Below are positions 36,874 to 45,825 of a DNA stretch of 64,000 nucleotides, piece by piece. The DNA comes from Bog-756 sp963753905 (GTDB lineage: Bacteria; Actinomycetota; Acidimicrobiia; Acidimicrobiales; RAAP-2). Position numbers and translations under genes: made by a program. The notes under the pieces are model-generated. The model ran no database searches, had not been told where the DNA came from, and saw only the letters and a list, made by a program, of their open reading frames with translations. How positions within the stretch are numbered: the first letter of the stretch is position 1; each line of letters starts with the position of its first letter. The DNA is taken from positions 62,001 to 126,000 of the forward strand of contig CAVWDZ010000003.1 in assembly GCA_963753905.1 (NCBI GenBank). Reading direction: 5' to 3'.

Positions 36874-37632
36874 GTGCAGCTCGACCCGGACAGCCTTGCG
36901 GTAGCCGCCCACCCGGGCGAGACGAGCGACTCGGACAGCCAGTTCGCCGCCGCGGTCACCGCGGTCACTTCGGCATTCGGTGATCCGACCCGGCGGGAGA
37001 TCTACCTGTTCGTGCGCGCCAACCCGGGAGCAACCGCTTCGGAGGTCGCCGCGCAGTTCTCGCTCCACCCCAACGTCGCCCGGCACCATCTCGAGCGGTT
37101 GGCCGCCGGAGGGTACGTCGAGGTCTCGATGGAACGGTCGAGCGGCCGTGGCGCGGGCAGGCCCTCCAAGCGGTTCCGGGCGGTCGGCGACGATCCCACC
37201 CTCGACCTGCTGACCCGGCGCGACGACCTGCTGGTCCTGCTCCTCCAGGAGGCACTCCACCTGCTCGGCCCGCTCGCCGCCGAGGAGATGGCCGAGCGGG
37301 TGGGCGAGGAGTACGGACGCACCCTCGCAGGCCAGATGTCGCCGGGCGACAACCCGCGGTCACTGCGCACCGCCATGCACGCGATCGCCGACACCCTCAC
37401 CGCGCACGGGTTCGCCGCACATGCCGAGGACGACGGCGCGACCACCACGGTGGTGGCCGACAACTGTCCCTTCGGCGACGCCGCCTCCCGGTACCCGGTG
37501 CTCTGCGCGGTCGACCGGGGCATGGTCAAGGGACTGCTGGCCGGCCTGTGCGGGGACGACCCCGCCACGGTCCCGGTGGTGCTCTCGTCGTCGCGGGCAC
37601 GTGGGGACGACTCCTGCGCCGCGGCGGTCTGA
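36874..37632 (+). CDS. SufR-like iron-sulfur HTH transcriptional regulator
   Basis: The 252-residue protein has an ArsR/DeoR-like winged helix (residues 35-85; SEVAAQFSLHPNVARHHLERL as the reading helix) and a C-terminal domain with four Cys: C198 (DNCPFG), C211, C226 and C248. SufR repressors bind a [4Fe-4S] cluster through such C-terminal Cys and control Fe-S assembly genes. Context supports this: mrp is divergent and a cysteine desulfurase starts ten bases downstream. It could self-regulate through the short mrp/sufR gap. Confidence 0.82.
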   Translation: MQLDPDSLAVAAHPGETSDSDSQFAAAVTAVTSAFGDPTRREIYLFVRANPGATASEVAAQFSLHPNVARHHLERLAAGGYVEVSMERSSGRGAGRPSKRFRAVGDDPTLDLLTRRDDLLVLLLQEALHLLGPLAAEEMAERVGEEYGRTLAGQMSPGDNPRSLRTAMHAIADTLTAHGFAAHAEDDGATTTVVADNCPFGDAASRYPVLCAVDRGMVKGLLAGLCGDDPATVPVVLSSSRARGDDSCAAAV

Positions 37633-37642
37633 CCGGCCTCCG

Positions 37643-38785
37643 TTGGCCCGCCACTATCTCGACCACGCTTCGACCACTCCGCTGCGGCCAGAGGCACGGG
37701 CCGCGGTCGCCGACTGGGAGGCACTCGGGGTCACCGCCGACCCGGGGCGGGTCCACACCGAGGGGCGGATGGCCAGGGCGGCCCTCGAAGAGGCACGCGA
37801 GCGGATCGCTGTCCTGCTCGGCGCCCGACCGCGTCAGGTGGTCCTGACCTCCGGGGGGACCGAGTCGGTCAACGCCGCCGTCTGGGGGACGCTCGCCGCC
37901 GATCCCGGGCCGGTCGCGCTGGCCGCGGTCGAGCACTCGTCGGTCCGGGATGCATCGAGCCGTCTCGGCCCGGTCGTCGCGATCGCGGTCGACTTTGCTG
38001 GACGCATCGAGCCGGCCGCGGTCGACGAGGCGCTCGCCCGCTGCCGGAACGACCACGGCAGGCTCCCGGCGCTCGTGCACTGTCAGTGGGCCAACCACGA
38101 GGTGGGCACCCTCCAGCCGGTGGCCGCCGTCGTCGCACGCTGTCGCGAGCTCGGCGTCCCGGTCCACGTGGACGCGGTGGCGGCGGCCGGCCACCTCCCC
38201 GTCGACCTGGACGCCCTCGGGGCCGACCTCGTCTCGATCTCGGCCCACAAGCTCGGCGGTCCCCCGGGCATCGGGGCGCTCGTCCTCCGCCGCGGGCTCC
38301 GCATCAGCCCCCTGCTGCTCGGCGGCGAGCAGGAGCGGGCGCGCCGGGCGGGTCTCGAGAACCTCACCGCCGCGATCGCGTTCGGGGCGGCGGCCGCCAC
38401 CCTCGCCGGGCCCCGGTTGGAGGCCGAAGCCGCGACCGCACGGCGTCGCACCGAGCGCCTGGCCGAGGCGGCCCTGGCCGTCGGCGGGGTGGTGCGCATC
38501 GGAGCGATCGACGACCGGGTCGGCCACATCCTCTGCATCGGTGTCGCGGGTGTCGAGGCGGAGCCGGTGCTGCTCGGCCTCGACCAGGCCGGGGTGGCCG
38601 TCCACTCGGGATCGTCGTGCTCGTCGGAGTCGCTCGAGCCCTCGCCCGTGCTCGAGGCCATGGGAGTCGACGGCGAGCGGTCACTGCGGCTCTCCGTCGG
38701 CTGGTCGACCACCGACGACGACGTGGAGGCGTTCGCGACGGCCTTTCCCGGCGTGGTGGGTCGGCTCCGGGCCCTACAGGGTTGA
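37643..38785 (+). CDS. Cysteine desulfurase (NifS/IscS-like)
   Basis: The 380-residue PLP enzyme shows YLDHASTTPLRPEA at the start, LTSGGTESVNAAV, His98 in AAVEHSS, NHEVGTLQPV, the PLP Lys203 in SISAHKLGGPPGIGAL and the catalytic Cys326 in HSGSSCSSES. It removes sulfur from cysteine for Fe-S clusters or thiolation. The typical GNPSSxH motif reads ADPGRVH. TTG at 37643 is the first in-frame start matching the family N-terminus; it lies ten bases after the regulator stop without a clear ribosome binding site, so coupling is likely. Confidence 0.9.
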   Translation: MARHYLDHASTTPLRPEARAAVADWEALGVTADPGRVHTEGRMARAALEEARERIAVLLGARPRQVVLTSGGTESVNAAVWGTLAADPGPVALAAVEHSSVRDASSRLGPVVAIAVDFAGRIEPAAVDEALARCRNDHGRLPALVHCQWANHEVGTLQPVAAVVARCRELGVPVHVDAVAAAGHLPVDLDALGADLVSISAHKLGGPPGIGALVLRRGLRISPLLLGGEQERARRAGLENLTAAIAFGAAAATLAGPRLEAEAATARRRTERLAEAALAVGGVVRIGAIDDRVGHILCIGVAGVEAEPVLLGLDQAGVAVHSGSSCSSESLEPSPVLEAMGVDGERSLRLSVGWSTTDDDVEAFATAFPGVVGRLRALQG

Positions 38786-38805
38786 GCCGCTAGCCGGCGG
38801 GCTCA
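38783..38805. terminator. Inverted repeat spanning two convergent stop codons
   Basis: TGAGCC and GGCTCA flank an 11-base spacer. The arms contain the TGA of the desulfurase gene and the minus-strand TGA of ccmH. It is a candidate shared U-less terminator. Confidence 0.35.
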
Positions 38806-40101
38806 GGCCGCCGGCACCTGGGGCGGGAGCGCGACACCCGCCCGCCCGTAGGCCACCCGCAGCTCGGCGGCGGCTTCGACCACGACGGTATGCGGCGGAT
38901 CGTCGGCCAGGAAGTCGCGGTACTGCTCGACCGCGCCCGCCGTGTTGCCGTCCTCGTCGAGCAGGACGGTCCCGAGGTAGAGGTGCGCGGCGTAGTCGCC
39001 CGGACCGAGTGCGACCGCCCGTTCGAGCATGGACCGGGCATCGGCAAGGAGCGACGCGCTGGCCCCCTGGGTCCCGGTCTGGTACTCGAGCCACCCCATC
39101 TGTGCAAGGGCCACCACGTTCTTCGGGTGGGCGGTCAGCACCGACTGGTAGAGCTGGGCCGCTTCGCCGACCTGCCCCTCGTTCTCGAGGGTCGCTGCCT
39201 GATCGAGGGTGCGCGCGGTCTGCTGGGCCGAGTTGAGGGCGATGCTGCCGGTCGCGGTCTGCCCGGGGAGGCGGGACGAGGAGAAGAGGATCACGGCGAG
39301 GACGAGGGCTCCGGCGAACGAGGCCACCGCGCCAACCAGGAACCACCAGCTGCGGCGGCTCCGGGCCCGGGGTGGCGTGACGGGCACCTGCCCGGACGTG
39401 GTCGCCGGCTCCGGACGTTCCGCGACCGCCACCGCCATCGGTGGCGACGACGCGGCGACACCCGCATCTGACCCGGCGGCGCCGCCCGCGGTGACCGGGG
39501 TGGCCGGTGCGCCCGGGGCGACGGCGTCCAGCGCGGCCAGACTCCGCATGTCGCGCCTGCGGAGCAAGAGGTAATCGCGATCGGAGAGGTCCCCGGCCAG
39601 GAACTCGGCATCGGCATCGGCGAGCGACCGGGAGATGAAGTCGCGGTGCCCCTCGACGATGTCAGGGTCGAGGTCCCCGGCCGGCAGGTCGTCCCCGTCG
39701 CCGATCCGGCGCCGTCGGACGAGAACGACCGTCAACGCGACCGCGGCAAGGAGCCCGCAGACCACCGGCAGCACCCAGACCAGAAGGGACCACCCGCTGG
39801 CGGGCGGGTCGAGCACGATGGTCGACCCGTAGCGGGCCTCGAGGTACTGCTCGACCTGTGCATCGGTGCGGCCCTCGCCGACCAGCTGGCGGACGGTGGC
39901 CCGCACGGCAACCGCGGTCGGCGCGCTGGAGCCGGCCACCGACAGGTCTTCGCAGCTCGGGCAGCGGATCACCGACTCGATGGAAGCCGCACGCGCGGCG
40001 GCAGTGGGCGGGGTCGACGAGAGCACGCCGCTTCCGGCGATCAGCGCCACGACCAGCACCACCCCGATGAGCGTCCACACCGGGAACCGCCGCCGCCTCA
40101 T
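38803..40101 (-). CDS. ccmH: CcmH-TPR fusion, cytochrome c maturation
   Basis: The 432-residue protein joins two functions. The N-terminal part has a TM helix (10-28) and the CcmH motif RCPSC (C47, C50) with EDLSVAGSSAP and YLEARYGSTIVLDPP. After another TM helix and a linker comes a third TM helix and a TPR region (about 320-425) like CcmI/NrfG. CcmH reduces apocytochrome thiols for haem attachment, and the TPR part would hold the apocytochrome. It overlaps resA by ATGA and is the last gene of the ccm operon. Confidence 0.88.
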   Translation of the reverse strand: MRRRRFPVWTLIGVVLVVALIAGSGVLSSTPPTAAARAASIESVIRCPSCEDLSVAGSSAPTAVAVRATVRQLVGEGRTDAQVEQYLEARYGSTIVLDPPASGWSLLVWVLPVVCGLLAAVALTVVLVRRRRIGDGDDLPAGDLDPDIVEGHRDFISRSLADADAEFLAGDLSDRDYLLLRRRDMRSLAALDAVAPGAPATPVTAGGAAGSDAGVAASSPPMAVAVAERPEPATTSGQVPVTPPRARSRRSWWFLVGAVASFAGALVLAVILFSSSRLPGQTATGSIALNSAQQTARTLDQAATLENEGQVGEAAQLYQSVLTAHPKNVVALAQMGWLEYQTGTQGASASLLADARSMLERAVALGPGDYAAHLYLGTVLLDEDGNTAGAVEQYRDFLADDPPHTVVVEAAAELRVAYGRAGVALPPQVPAA

Positions 40102-40694
40102 GCGCCGGACCGCTGCGCACTGGCGATGACGGCGTCGAGGTCCGCCGCGGTCACCGGGGCGATGATGTAGGCGACCACGCGGCCATCGGGCGCGATCACG
40201 AAGGTGGACGGTGGCGCGCGCACCCCGTAGCTGAGGGCGAGCCCTCCCCCGGTGTCCGCCAAGGTCGGCCAGGTGGCGCCGAGCGTGGCCTGGTAGGAGC
40301 GGGCGGCCGTGGGCGTGTCGTCGAAGACGACGCTGACCATGGACGCATCGCCGGAGCGGTGGTGTTCGAAGGCGAACTTGACCAGCTCCGGTCCCTCCTG
40401 CTGGCACGGTTCACACCAGCTGGCGAAGAAGTTGAGCACCACGAACGAACCGGGGTGGCGGGCAAGGGCGTACGGCGTTCCCGCGACGGTGAGCCCCCGC
40501 ACCGGGGGGGCCTGGGCGCCGACCAGCGGGCTCTGCACCTCGCTGACCGCCGCGGGCGGGCGGGTGGCCAGCACGGCGACCAGACCGGCGGCCACCACCA
40601 GTACCCCGACCCCCACCCAGCGGGCGGTGTGGGCGCCGCCGCGTGCGGGCGTGGACACCGGAGACTCCTGGACGGGCTCCTTCGGCCGGGTCAC
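40098..40694 (-). CDS. Membrane-anchored thiol-disulfide oxidoreductase (CcmG/ResA-like)
   Basis: The 198-residue protein has a short cytoplasmic stretch, one TM helix (26-43) and a thioredoxin-fold domain with FFASWCEPCQQE (C94, C97) and a cis-Pro region RAPPSTFVIAPDG. It keeps apocytochrome CxxCH thiols reduced, receiving electrons from CcdA. The start GTG overlaps the ccmF stop (GTGA). Confidence 0.93.
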   Translation of the reverse strand: MTRPKEPVQESPVSTPARGGAHTARWVGVGVLVVAAGLVAVLATRPPAAVSEVQSPLVGAQAPPVRGLTVAGTPYALARHPGSFVVLNFFASWCEPCQQEGPELVKFAFEHHRSGDASMVSVVFDDTPTAARSYQATLGATWPTLADTGGGLALSYGVRAPPSTFVIAPDGRVVAYIIAPVTAADLDAVIASAQRSGA

Positions 40695-42793
40695 GGCGTC
40701 TCGCCGGCGCCCACCGGGAGTCGGTCGAGCGCGACACCGGCCGGCGTGCGGTCGCGGCCTCTGGGGTCCTCGTGACCGGGCGCCTCACGGCCGAGCGGGA
40801 ACGCCGGTTGCAGGGGGGCCGAGACCGGGTCGGTGGGACGACGCCTGCGGCCGGGGACGGCCGACAGGACCGATCCGACCGCCATCAGCCCACCACCGAC
40901 CCAGAGCCACACGACCATCGGCTGGACCACGACACCGAACGTCCACGACCCACCGCCGTCGGGGATCGAGTCGATGGTCAGGTAGACGTCCGAGGTCCAA
41001 CTCGAGTCGATGGCCGGCGTGCCCACGGCCTGGGTCCCGGTGCCGAACTGGCTGATGGCCGGGGTGAACACGCCACCGTCGTCGACTCGCAGGACCGCCT
41101 CGGACGACACGCGGGCCGGGGTGCGCACCGTCCTCGTCCCCACGAACTCGACGGTGTGTCCGTCGAACCGGGCCGTCTCCCCGCGGGCCAGCAGCACCGA
41201 TGCCCGCTGGCCGAACGCCGTGGCCGCGGCGAGGCCGACCGCGAGGACCACCACGCCGATGTGCACGACCATCCCCCCGTTGGCCCGCCCGACCAGGCCG
41301 CGCCACCCGGCAAGGGCGGCCCGCAGCGGGGCGGCCCCCGACGCGCGGGCGGTCCACCACGAGGCGCGCACCGACAGCACGAGGGCGCGTCCGGCCGACG
41401 CGGCGGCGAAGGCGCCGAGGCCGAACGCGAGCAAGGGCTCGATCCCGTGTATCCCAGCGGCAACGCAGCCCACGACGACCAGGACCCCGATGGCGGCCGG
41501 GACCGCGAGACGCCCCCGGAGCACCTCCGTCGTCGTCTTCCGCCACGGCAGGGCCGGTGCCACCGCCATGAGGAAGAGGAGACCCAGGCCGATCGGGATG
41601 ACCAGCCGGTTGAAGTAAGGGGCCCCGACCCCGACCTGGGACCCGCCGCTCAGCGCTTCGTAGAGGAGGGGGAAGACGGTGCCGAGGAGGACCACGAATG
41701 CGAAGGCCACGAAGAGGAGGTTGTTGGCGAGGAAGGCCCCCTCTCGGCTGAGCGGTGCATCGATGCCGCCCGGCGAGCGCAACCGGTCACCCCGCCAGGC
41801 GATCAGGCCGACGCCGACCGCCAGCACCAGACCGAAGAAGCCGAGCAGCAGGGGCCCGATGGTCGAGGTGGAAAAGGAGTGCACCGACTGGAGGACCCCC
41901 GAACGGGTGAGGAAGGTCCCGAGGATGGTGAGGCTGAAGGTGGCCACCACCAGGGAGAGGTTCCAGATGCGCAGCAGGCCCCTGCGCTGCTCGACCATCA
42001 CCGAGTGGAGATAGGCGGTACCCACGAGCCACGGCAGCAGCGACGCGTTCTCGACCGGGTCCCAGGCCCAGAACCCGCCCCAGCCGAGCACCTGGTAGGA
42101 CCACCAGGCACCCAGCACGATGCCCACGGTCAGGCACGTCCAGGCGAAGAGCGTCCACCGGCGGGTCTCGCGCTGCCAGGCGTCGTCCAACCTCCCGGTG
42201 ATCAACGAAGCCACCGCGAAGGCGAAGGGGAGGGTGAAGCCGACCAGCCCGAGGTAGAGCATCGGTGGGTGGAAGAGGACCAGCGGGTTGTCCTGGAGGA
42301 GCACGTTGGGCCCGAGGCCGTTCGCCGGGACCGCCCCGGTCACATGGGCGAAGGGGTCTGCCGGCCCGAGCATGAGACCGAAGAAGAAGGCCGCCACCAC
42401 GTAGACGGTCAGGGTGGCCCAGGCCACCAGGTCGTCCTCGGCCCGCTTGCGGAACCTCCAGACCATCGCCGTGGCGTACCCGCCGAGGATGAGCGCCCAG
42501 AGGAGGATCGAGCCCGCCAGTGCCGACCACATCCCGGTGATCGAGTAGAGCAGCGGGGTCGACCGGCTGTTGTTGTCGGCGACATAGGCGAGGGTGAAGT
42601 CGTGGGTGATGAGGCCACGTTCCATGGCGGCCGCCGCCACCAGCCCCCCGAGGAGGATCAGCGGCGCGTAGACCTGCGCGCCGCGCAGCGAGCCCCGTCG
42701 CCGGCGGACCAGGCCGACCACGAGGACCACCGCGCCGACCACCGCCGCGGCGAAGCCGAGCAGGACGCCGGTGTGGCCGAGGGTCCCGTTCAC
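40691..42793 (-). CDS. ccmF: Cytochrome c haem lyase subunit CcmF
   Basis: The 700-residue polytopic protein (about 15 TM segments) holds the WWD domain WGGFWAWDPVENASLLPW and external His residues in LVLFHPPMLYLG and AYLHSVM for haem binding. A periplasmic C-terminal domain follows. CcmF joins haem from holo-CcmE to apocytochrome c. It starts at GTG with 37 bases to ccmE. The last 70 residues are a hydrophilic, Pro/Arg-rich tail not usual for CcmF. Confidence 0.95.
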   Translation of the reverse strand: MNGTLGHTGVLLGFAAAVVGAVVLVVGLVRRRRGSLRGAQVYAPLILLGGLVAAAAMERGLITHDFTLAYVADNNSRSTPLLYSITGMWSALAGSILLWALILGGYATAMVWRFRKRAEDDLVAWATLTVYVVAAFFFGLMLGPADPFAHVTGAVPANGLGPNVLLQDNPLVLFHPPMLYLGLVGFTLPFAFAVASLITGRLDDAWQRETRRWTLFAWTCLTVGIVLGAWWSYQVLGWGGFWAWDPVENASLLPWLVGTAYLHSVMVEQRRGLLRIWNLSLVVATFSLTILGTFLTRSGVLQSVHSFSTSTIGPLLLGFFGLVLAVGVGLIAWRGDRLRSPGGIDAPLSREGAFLANNLLFVAFAFVVLLGTVFPLLYEALSGGSQVGVGAPYFNRLVIPIGLGLLFLMAVAPALPWRKTTTEVLRGRLAVPAAIGVLVVVGCVAAGIHGIEPLLAFGLGAFAAASAGRALVLSVRASWWTARASGAAPLRAALAGWRGLVGRANGGMVVHIGVVVLAVGLAAATAFGQRASVLLARGETARFDGHTVEFVGTRTVRTPARVSSEAVLRVDDGGVFTPAISQFGTGTQAVGTPAIDSSWTSDVYLTIDSIPDGGGSWTFGVVVQPMVVWLWVGGGLMAVGSVLSAVPGRRRRPTDPVSAPLQPAFPLGREAPGHEDPRGRDRTPAGVALDRLPVGAGETP

Positions 42794-42830
42794 CGGAGGC
42801 CGGTGCGGGGACGGCGGACCCGCCCGGCCG

Positions 42831-43337
42831 TCACCGCTTGGTCCCGTTGGGCGCGGTCACCCGGTTCGGGTGCTGCGCGATGTAGGTGGCGGCGTGCTTG
42901 ACCAGGATCTGGTCGGACTCGAAGGTCCCGCCGGCGAAGTGGCCGACAGCGATGACCGGGATGTTCGGTTGGAACAGCTCCGGCGGGCTGCCCGCGTTGT
43001 CGACCTGGAGATGGGTCGCACCCGAGGTCACCACGAAATCGACCCCGGCACGGGTCGCGTGGATCGAGCCGGGCTCGACCAGTCCCTCCAGGTTGATCGT
43101 CTTCGTCCCGAGGGAGGCCTCCTGGGCCACCGCCTGGTTGGCGGGCAGGTAGAAGTCGAGGGCGGAGCCGATGCCCTTCGCGATGAGGAAGGAGAAGGCC
43201 CCGACCAGCACGAGTCCAACCACGACGTAGCGCGGCCGGAACCCCGACCGCCGCGCCGGCGGTCCGCCGGTCCCGCGCACGGGCACACGCGCGCCGTCGA
43301 GGTCCTCGGCCGTCGGGTCCGGAGCGGTGGTGGTCAC
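42831..43337 (-). CDS. ccmE: Cytochrome c-type biogenesis haem chaperone CcmE
   Basis: The 168-residue protein has an N-terminal TM helix (residues 35-52) and an OB-fold-like domain. The haem-binding His148 and Tyr152 are in LVKHAATYIA, an HxxxY motif where Proteobacteria have HDENY. CcmE carries haem from the CcmABCD complex to CcmF. GTG at 43337 overlaps the ccmD-like stop by four bases, and GGGGGGAG lies upstream. Confidence 0.9.
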   Translation of the reverse strand: MTTTAPDPTAEDLDGARVPVRGTGGPPARRSGFRPRYVVVGLVLVGAFSFLIAKGIGSALDFYLPANQAVAQEASLGTKTINLEGLVEPGSIHATRAGVDFVVTSGATHLQVDNAGSPPELFQPNIPVIAVGHFAGGTFESDQILVKHAATYIAQHPNRVTAPNGTKR

Positions 43338-43534
43338 CGGCTCCCCCCGCCCGACGCGAACCCCTCCCCGGGGCTCGGGGGCCGTTGCCGGCCGGCGTTG
43401 TCGTACGGGGCGGCGGCTTCCGCGAGCACACGGGTCACCACACGGGTCAGGCGGCGGCGGCGCCAGGCCAGGCTCGCTCCGTAGCAGAAGAGGGTGGACA
43501 GCACGATCACGTAGCCCGCGACGACGTAGTCCAT
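43334..43534 (-). CDS. ccmD: CcmD-like small membrane protein
   Basis: The 66-residue protein starts MDYVVAGYVIVLSTLFCYGA, a single TM helix, followed by a basic stretch WRRRRLTRVV, as in CcmD. CcmD releases holo-CcmE from the CcmABC complex. It overlaps ccmC by one base (TGATG) and ccmE by four (GTGA). Identification rests on position and topology because CcmD sequences are poorly conserved. Confidence 0.8.
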   Translation of the reverse strand: MDYVVAGYVIVLSTLFCYGASLAWRRRRLTRVVTRVLAEAAAPYDNAGRQRPPSPGEGFASGGGSR

Positions 43535-44343
43535 CAGGCCACATCCGCTTGGTCGCCGAAGGGTCCGTCGTCGCCGGGGTCGCCCGCAGCCATGCCCTCG
43601 GCCCGACGCTCGCGCAGTGCGAGGCCGAGTTCGCGCGAGCCCACCCAGTCCTCGAGGGCCCCGATCCGGTAGCGGACGAGGAGCATCCAGACGAAGACGA
43701 GGGTCAGCGACACGAAGCCGAGCAGCAGGGTCCAGGCCATCGAGCCGTGGATCGTGGGCGAGAGATTGGAGTTGAGCACGGTGGCGCCCTGGTGGAGCGT
43801 GTGCCACCAGAGCACCGAGAAGTGGACGATGGGGATGTCGGCTGCCGCGAACAGGGCGATGAAGGCGCTCCGTCTGGCGCGGACCTCGGGCTCTGCTGGA
43901 ACCATGCGCATGGCCATGTATCCGAGGAAGAGGACCAGGAGGAGCGCGGTGCTGGTCAGCCGTGCATCCCACGCCCACCAGACGCCCCAGGTCGGCCTCC
44001 CCCAGATCGATCCGGAGATCAGGGTGAGGACGTTGAAGACCACCCCGACCTCGACGGCGGCTGCAGCCAACCGGTCCCAGAAGAGCGAGCGGGTCCGCGG
44101 CCACAGGTAGAGGATGCTGGCACCCGCGGCCAGGCCGAAGGCGAGATAGAGCGCCACCCAGGCCACACCGGGGTGGATGTAGACGAGCCGGACCAGGTCG
44201 CCCTGGACCTGGTCCGGTGGGGTCACCCACAGTCCGAGCCACACGGTGGCCGCCGTGCCGAACACCGCCACCGCGCCGATGATGCGCTCCACCCGGCGGG
44301 CGCGGGCCGTCGCGAGGGGAGGCCGGCTCACGTCCTGGCTCAT
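43534..44343 (-). CDS. ccmC: Haem handling protein CcmC
   Basis: The 269-residue protein has six TM segments and the WWD motif WGRPTWGVWWAWDARLTS, flanked by conserved His residues in LVYIHPGVAW and LWWHTLHQGATV. CcmC loads haem onto CcmE. ATGA overlap with ccmB. The C-terminal 45 residues extend beyond the usual end. Confidence 0.95.
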   Translation of the reverse strand: MSQDVSRPPLATARARRVERIIGAVAVFGTAATVWLGLWVTPPDQVQGDLVRLVYIHPGVAWVALYLAFGLAAGASILYLWPRTRSLFWDRLAAAAVEVGVVFNVLTLISGSIWGRPTWGVWWAWDARLTSTALLLVLFLGYMAMRMVPAEPEVRARRSAFIALFAAADIPIVHFSVLWWHTLHQGATVLNSNLSPTIHGSMAWTLLLGFVSLTLVFVWMLLVRYRIGALEDWVGSRELGLALRERRAEGMAAGDPGDDGPFGDQADVA

Positions 44344-45011
44344 GCCGTCTCCTGGATCGGGCCGAAGACCACGACGCCGAAGGCGACGTAGATGGCGTCG
44401 AAGACCACCAGCAGGCGCAACCACTGGGTACCGTCCGACGGCACGCCGCCCTGCATGGCAGCCTGCCAGATGCGGGTGCCGGCCAGCAGGACCGGTGCGG
44501 TGATGGGGAGCAGGAGGAAGGGCAACAAGGTCTCGCGGACGCGAAGCCCTGCCGAGAGGGCGCCGTAGAGGGTGCCGGTGGTCGCGAGCCCGACGGTCCC
44601 GAGCACACAGGAGCTCACCACCAGCCAGGGGACGGCGATCCGCGCGCCGTAGAGCAGGACCACTCCGATGCCGAGCAGCACCTCGAGCAGGAAGAGCTGG
44701 GCGGCCACGGCCACCGACTTACCGAGGAACAGGCCGGCGGGGTCGATCCCCGAGAGCCGGAGGCCGTCTCTGGCCCCGTCCGAGGACTCGACCGAGACGC
44801 TGCGCTGGATGGCCAGCACGGTGCAGAACAGCACCGCCACCCAGAAGAGACCCGGCGCCCCCTCGGCCATGAGGGTCCGGTCGGGGCCGAGGGCGAAGGC
44901 GAAGAGGACCAGGGCCACGACACCGAAGGGGGCGACCTGCGAGAGGCCGACCCGCGACCGCGCTTCGATCCGGAGGTCCTTGCCGGCGACCAGCAGCGTG
45001 TCACGCCACAT
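44340..45011 (-). CDS. ccmB: Haem exporter ABC permease CcmB
   Basis: The 223-residue permease has six TM segments and the CcmB start KDLRIEARSRVGLSQVAPFGV, with LRLSGIDPAGLFLGKSVAV after the second helix. Together with CcmA it drives release of holo-CcmE. It overlaps ccmA by 11 bases. Confidence 0.94.
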   Translation of the reverse strand: MWRDTLLVAGKDLRIEARSRVGLSQVAPFGVVALVLFAFALGPDRTLMAEGAPGLFWVAVLFCTVLAIQRSVSVESSDGARDGLRLSGIDPAGLFLGKSVAVAAQLFLLEVLLGIGVVLLYGARIAVPWLVVSSCVLGTVGLATTGTLYGALSAGLRVRETLLPFLLLPITAPVLLAGTRIWQAAMQGGVPSDGTQWLRLLVVFDAIYVAFGVVVFGPIQETA

Positions 45012-45732
45012 GTGCGACCGCTCCCCTGGCCTCGGGCGACCCGTCACCGGTTCCGGCAGGACGGGCGAGCGTCCGTTCCGCGGTCACCTGGCCGCCGCTC
45101 ATGGTCACGGCACGGGTGGCGAGCGCCTCGGCCGTCGCCGTCTCGTGGCTGGCGATGAGGACGGTGACCCCCGACTGCGACGCCTCGACGACGAGCGCGT
45201 CGACGAGCGACCTCGCCGCGGCGTCCAGCCCGGCGTGGGGCTCGTCGAGCAGCCACAGCTCCGGCCACCGCGCGGTGAGGACGGCCAGGGCGACCCGGCG
45301 GCGCTGCCCGGCCGAGAGCTTGGACGCCGGGGTCCGCGCCAGGCGCCCGGTGAGCCCCCAGCGCGCGCACGACGGCTCGATGCGATCCGCGTCACCGCCC
45401 GAGGCCCGGACCGCGAAGCGGACGTTCTCCCGGACGGTGAGGTCGTCGTAGAGGTGGGAGGCGTGTGAGAGCAGGCCGATCCGGCGCCTGAACCTGGTCC
45501 GGTCGCGGAGCGGGTCGAGCCCGAGGACGCCGATCCGTCCCGACGCGAGCGGCACCAGGCCCGCGCAGACCCGCAGCAGGCTGGTCTTTCCGGCCCCGTT
45601 GGCCCCTTCGACCAGCAGCGTTTCCCCCACCGGGACCTCGAGGTCGACACCCGCCAGGAGCGGGAATCGACCGGCCAGCGCGACCGCGTCGCGGAGCGAG
45701 ACTGCAGAGGTACGAGGGGCGACAGGGGCCAT
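45001..45732 (-). CDS. ccmA: Haem exporter ABC ATP-binding protein CcmA
   Basis: The 243-residue ATPase has Walker A GANGAGKTS, signature KLSAGQRRRVALA, Walker B LWLLDEPHAGLD and HETATAEALA. CcmA heads the ccm operon. ATG 45732 is preferred over GTG 45741: the only nearby -10 box (TAGCAT, 45743-45748) would place the RNA 5' end beyond the GTG. A 93-base gap separates it from ccdA. Confidence 0.92.
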   Translation of the reverse strand: MAPVAPRTSAVSLRDAVALAGRFPLLAGVDLEVPVGETLLVEGANGAGKTSLLRVCAGLVPLASGRIGVLGLDPLRDRTRFRRRIGLLSHASHLYDDLTVRENVRFAVRASGGDADRIEPSCARWGLTGRLARTPASKLSAGQRRRVALAVLTARWPELWLLDEPHAGLDAAARSLVDALVVEASQSGVTVLIASHETATAEALATRAVTMSGGQVTAERTLARPAGTGDGSPEARGAVAHVA

Positions 45733-45742
45733 GGGCGCCACA

Positions 45743-45748
45743 ATGCTA
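45743..45748 (-). promoter_or_regulatory. Putative -10 box of the ccm operon
   Basis: TAGCAT lies ten bases before ATG 45732, giving at most a very short leader. No -35 is apparent. Confidence 0.4.
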
Positions 45749-45825
45749 CGGGGGCCGGGGTCCGGGAGCCAGACGGGGGGATGCTGCGGCGGGCGGGCGT
45801 CGGCGGGTCGGGCGCGCGGGGTGGG

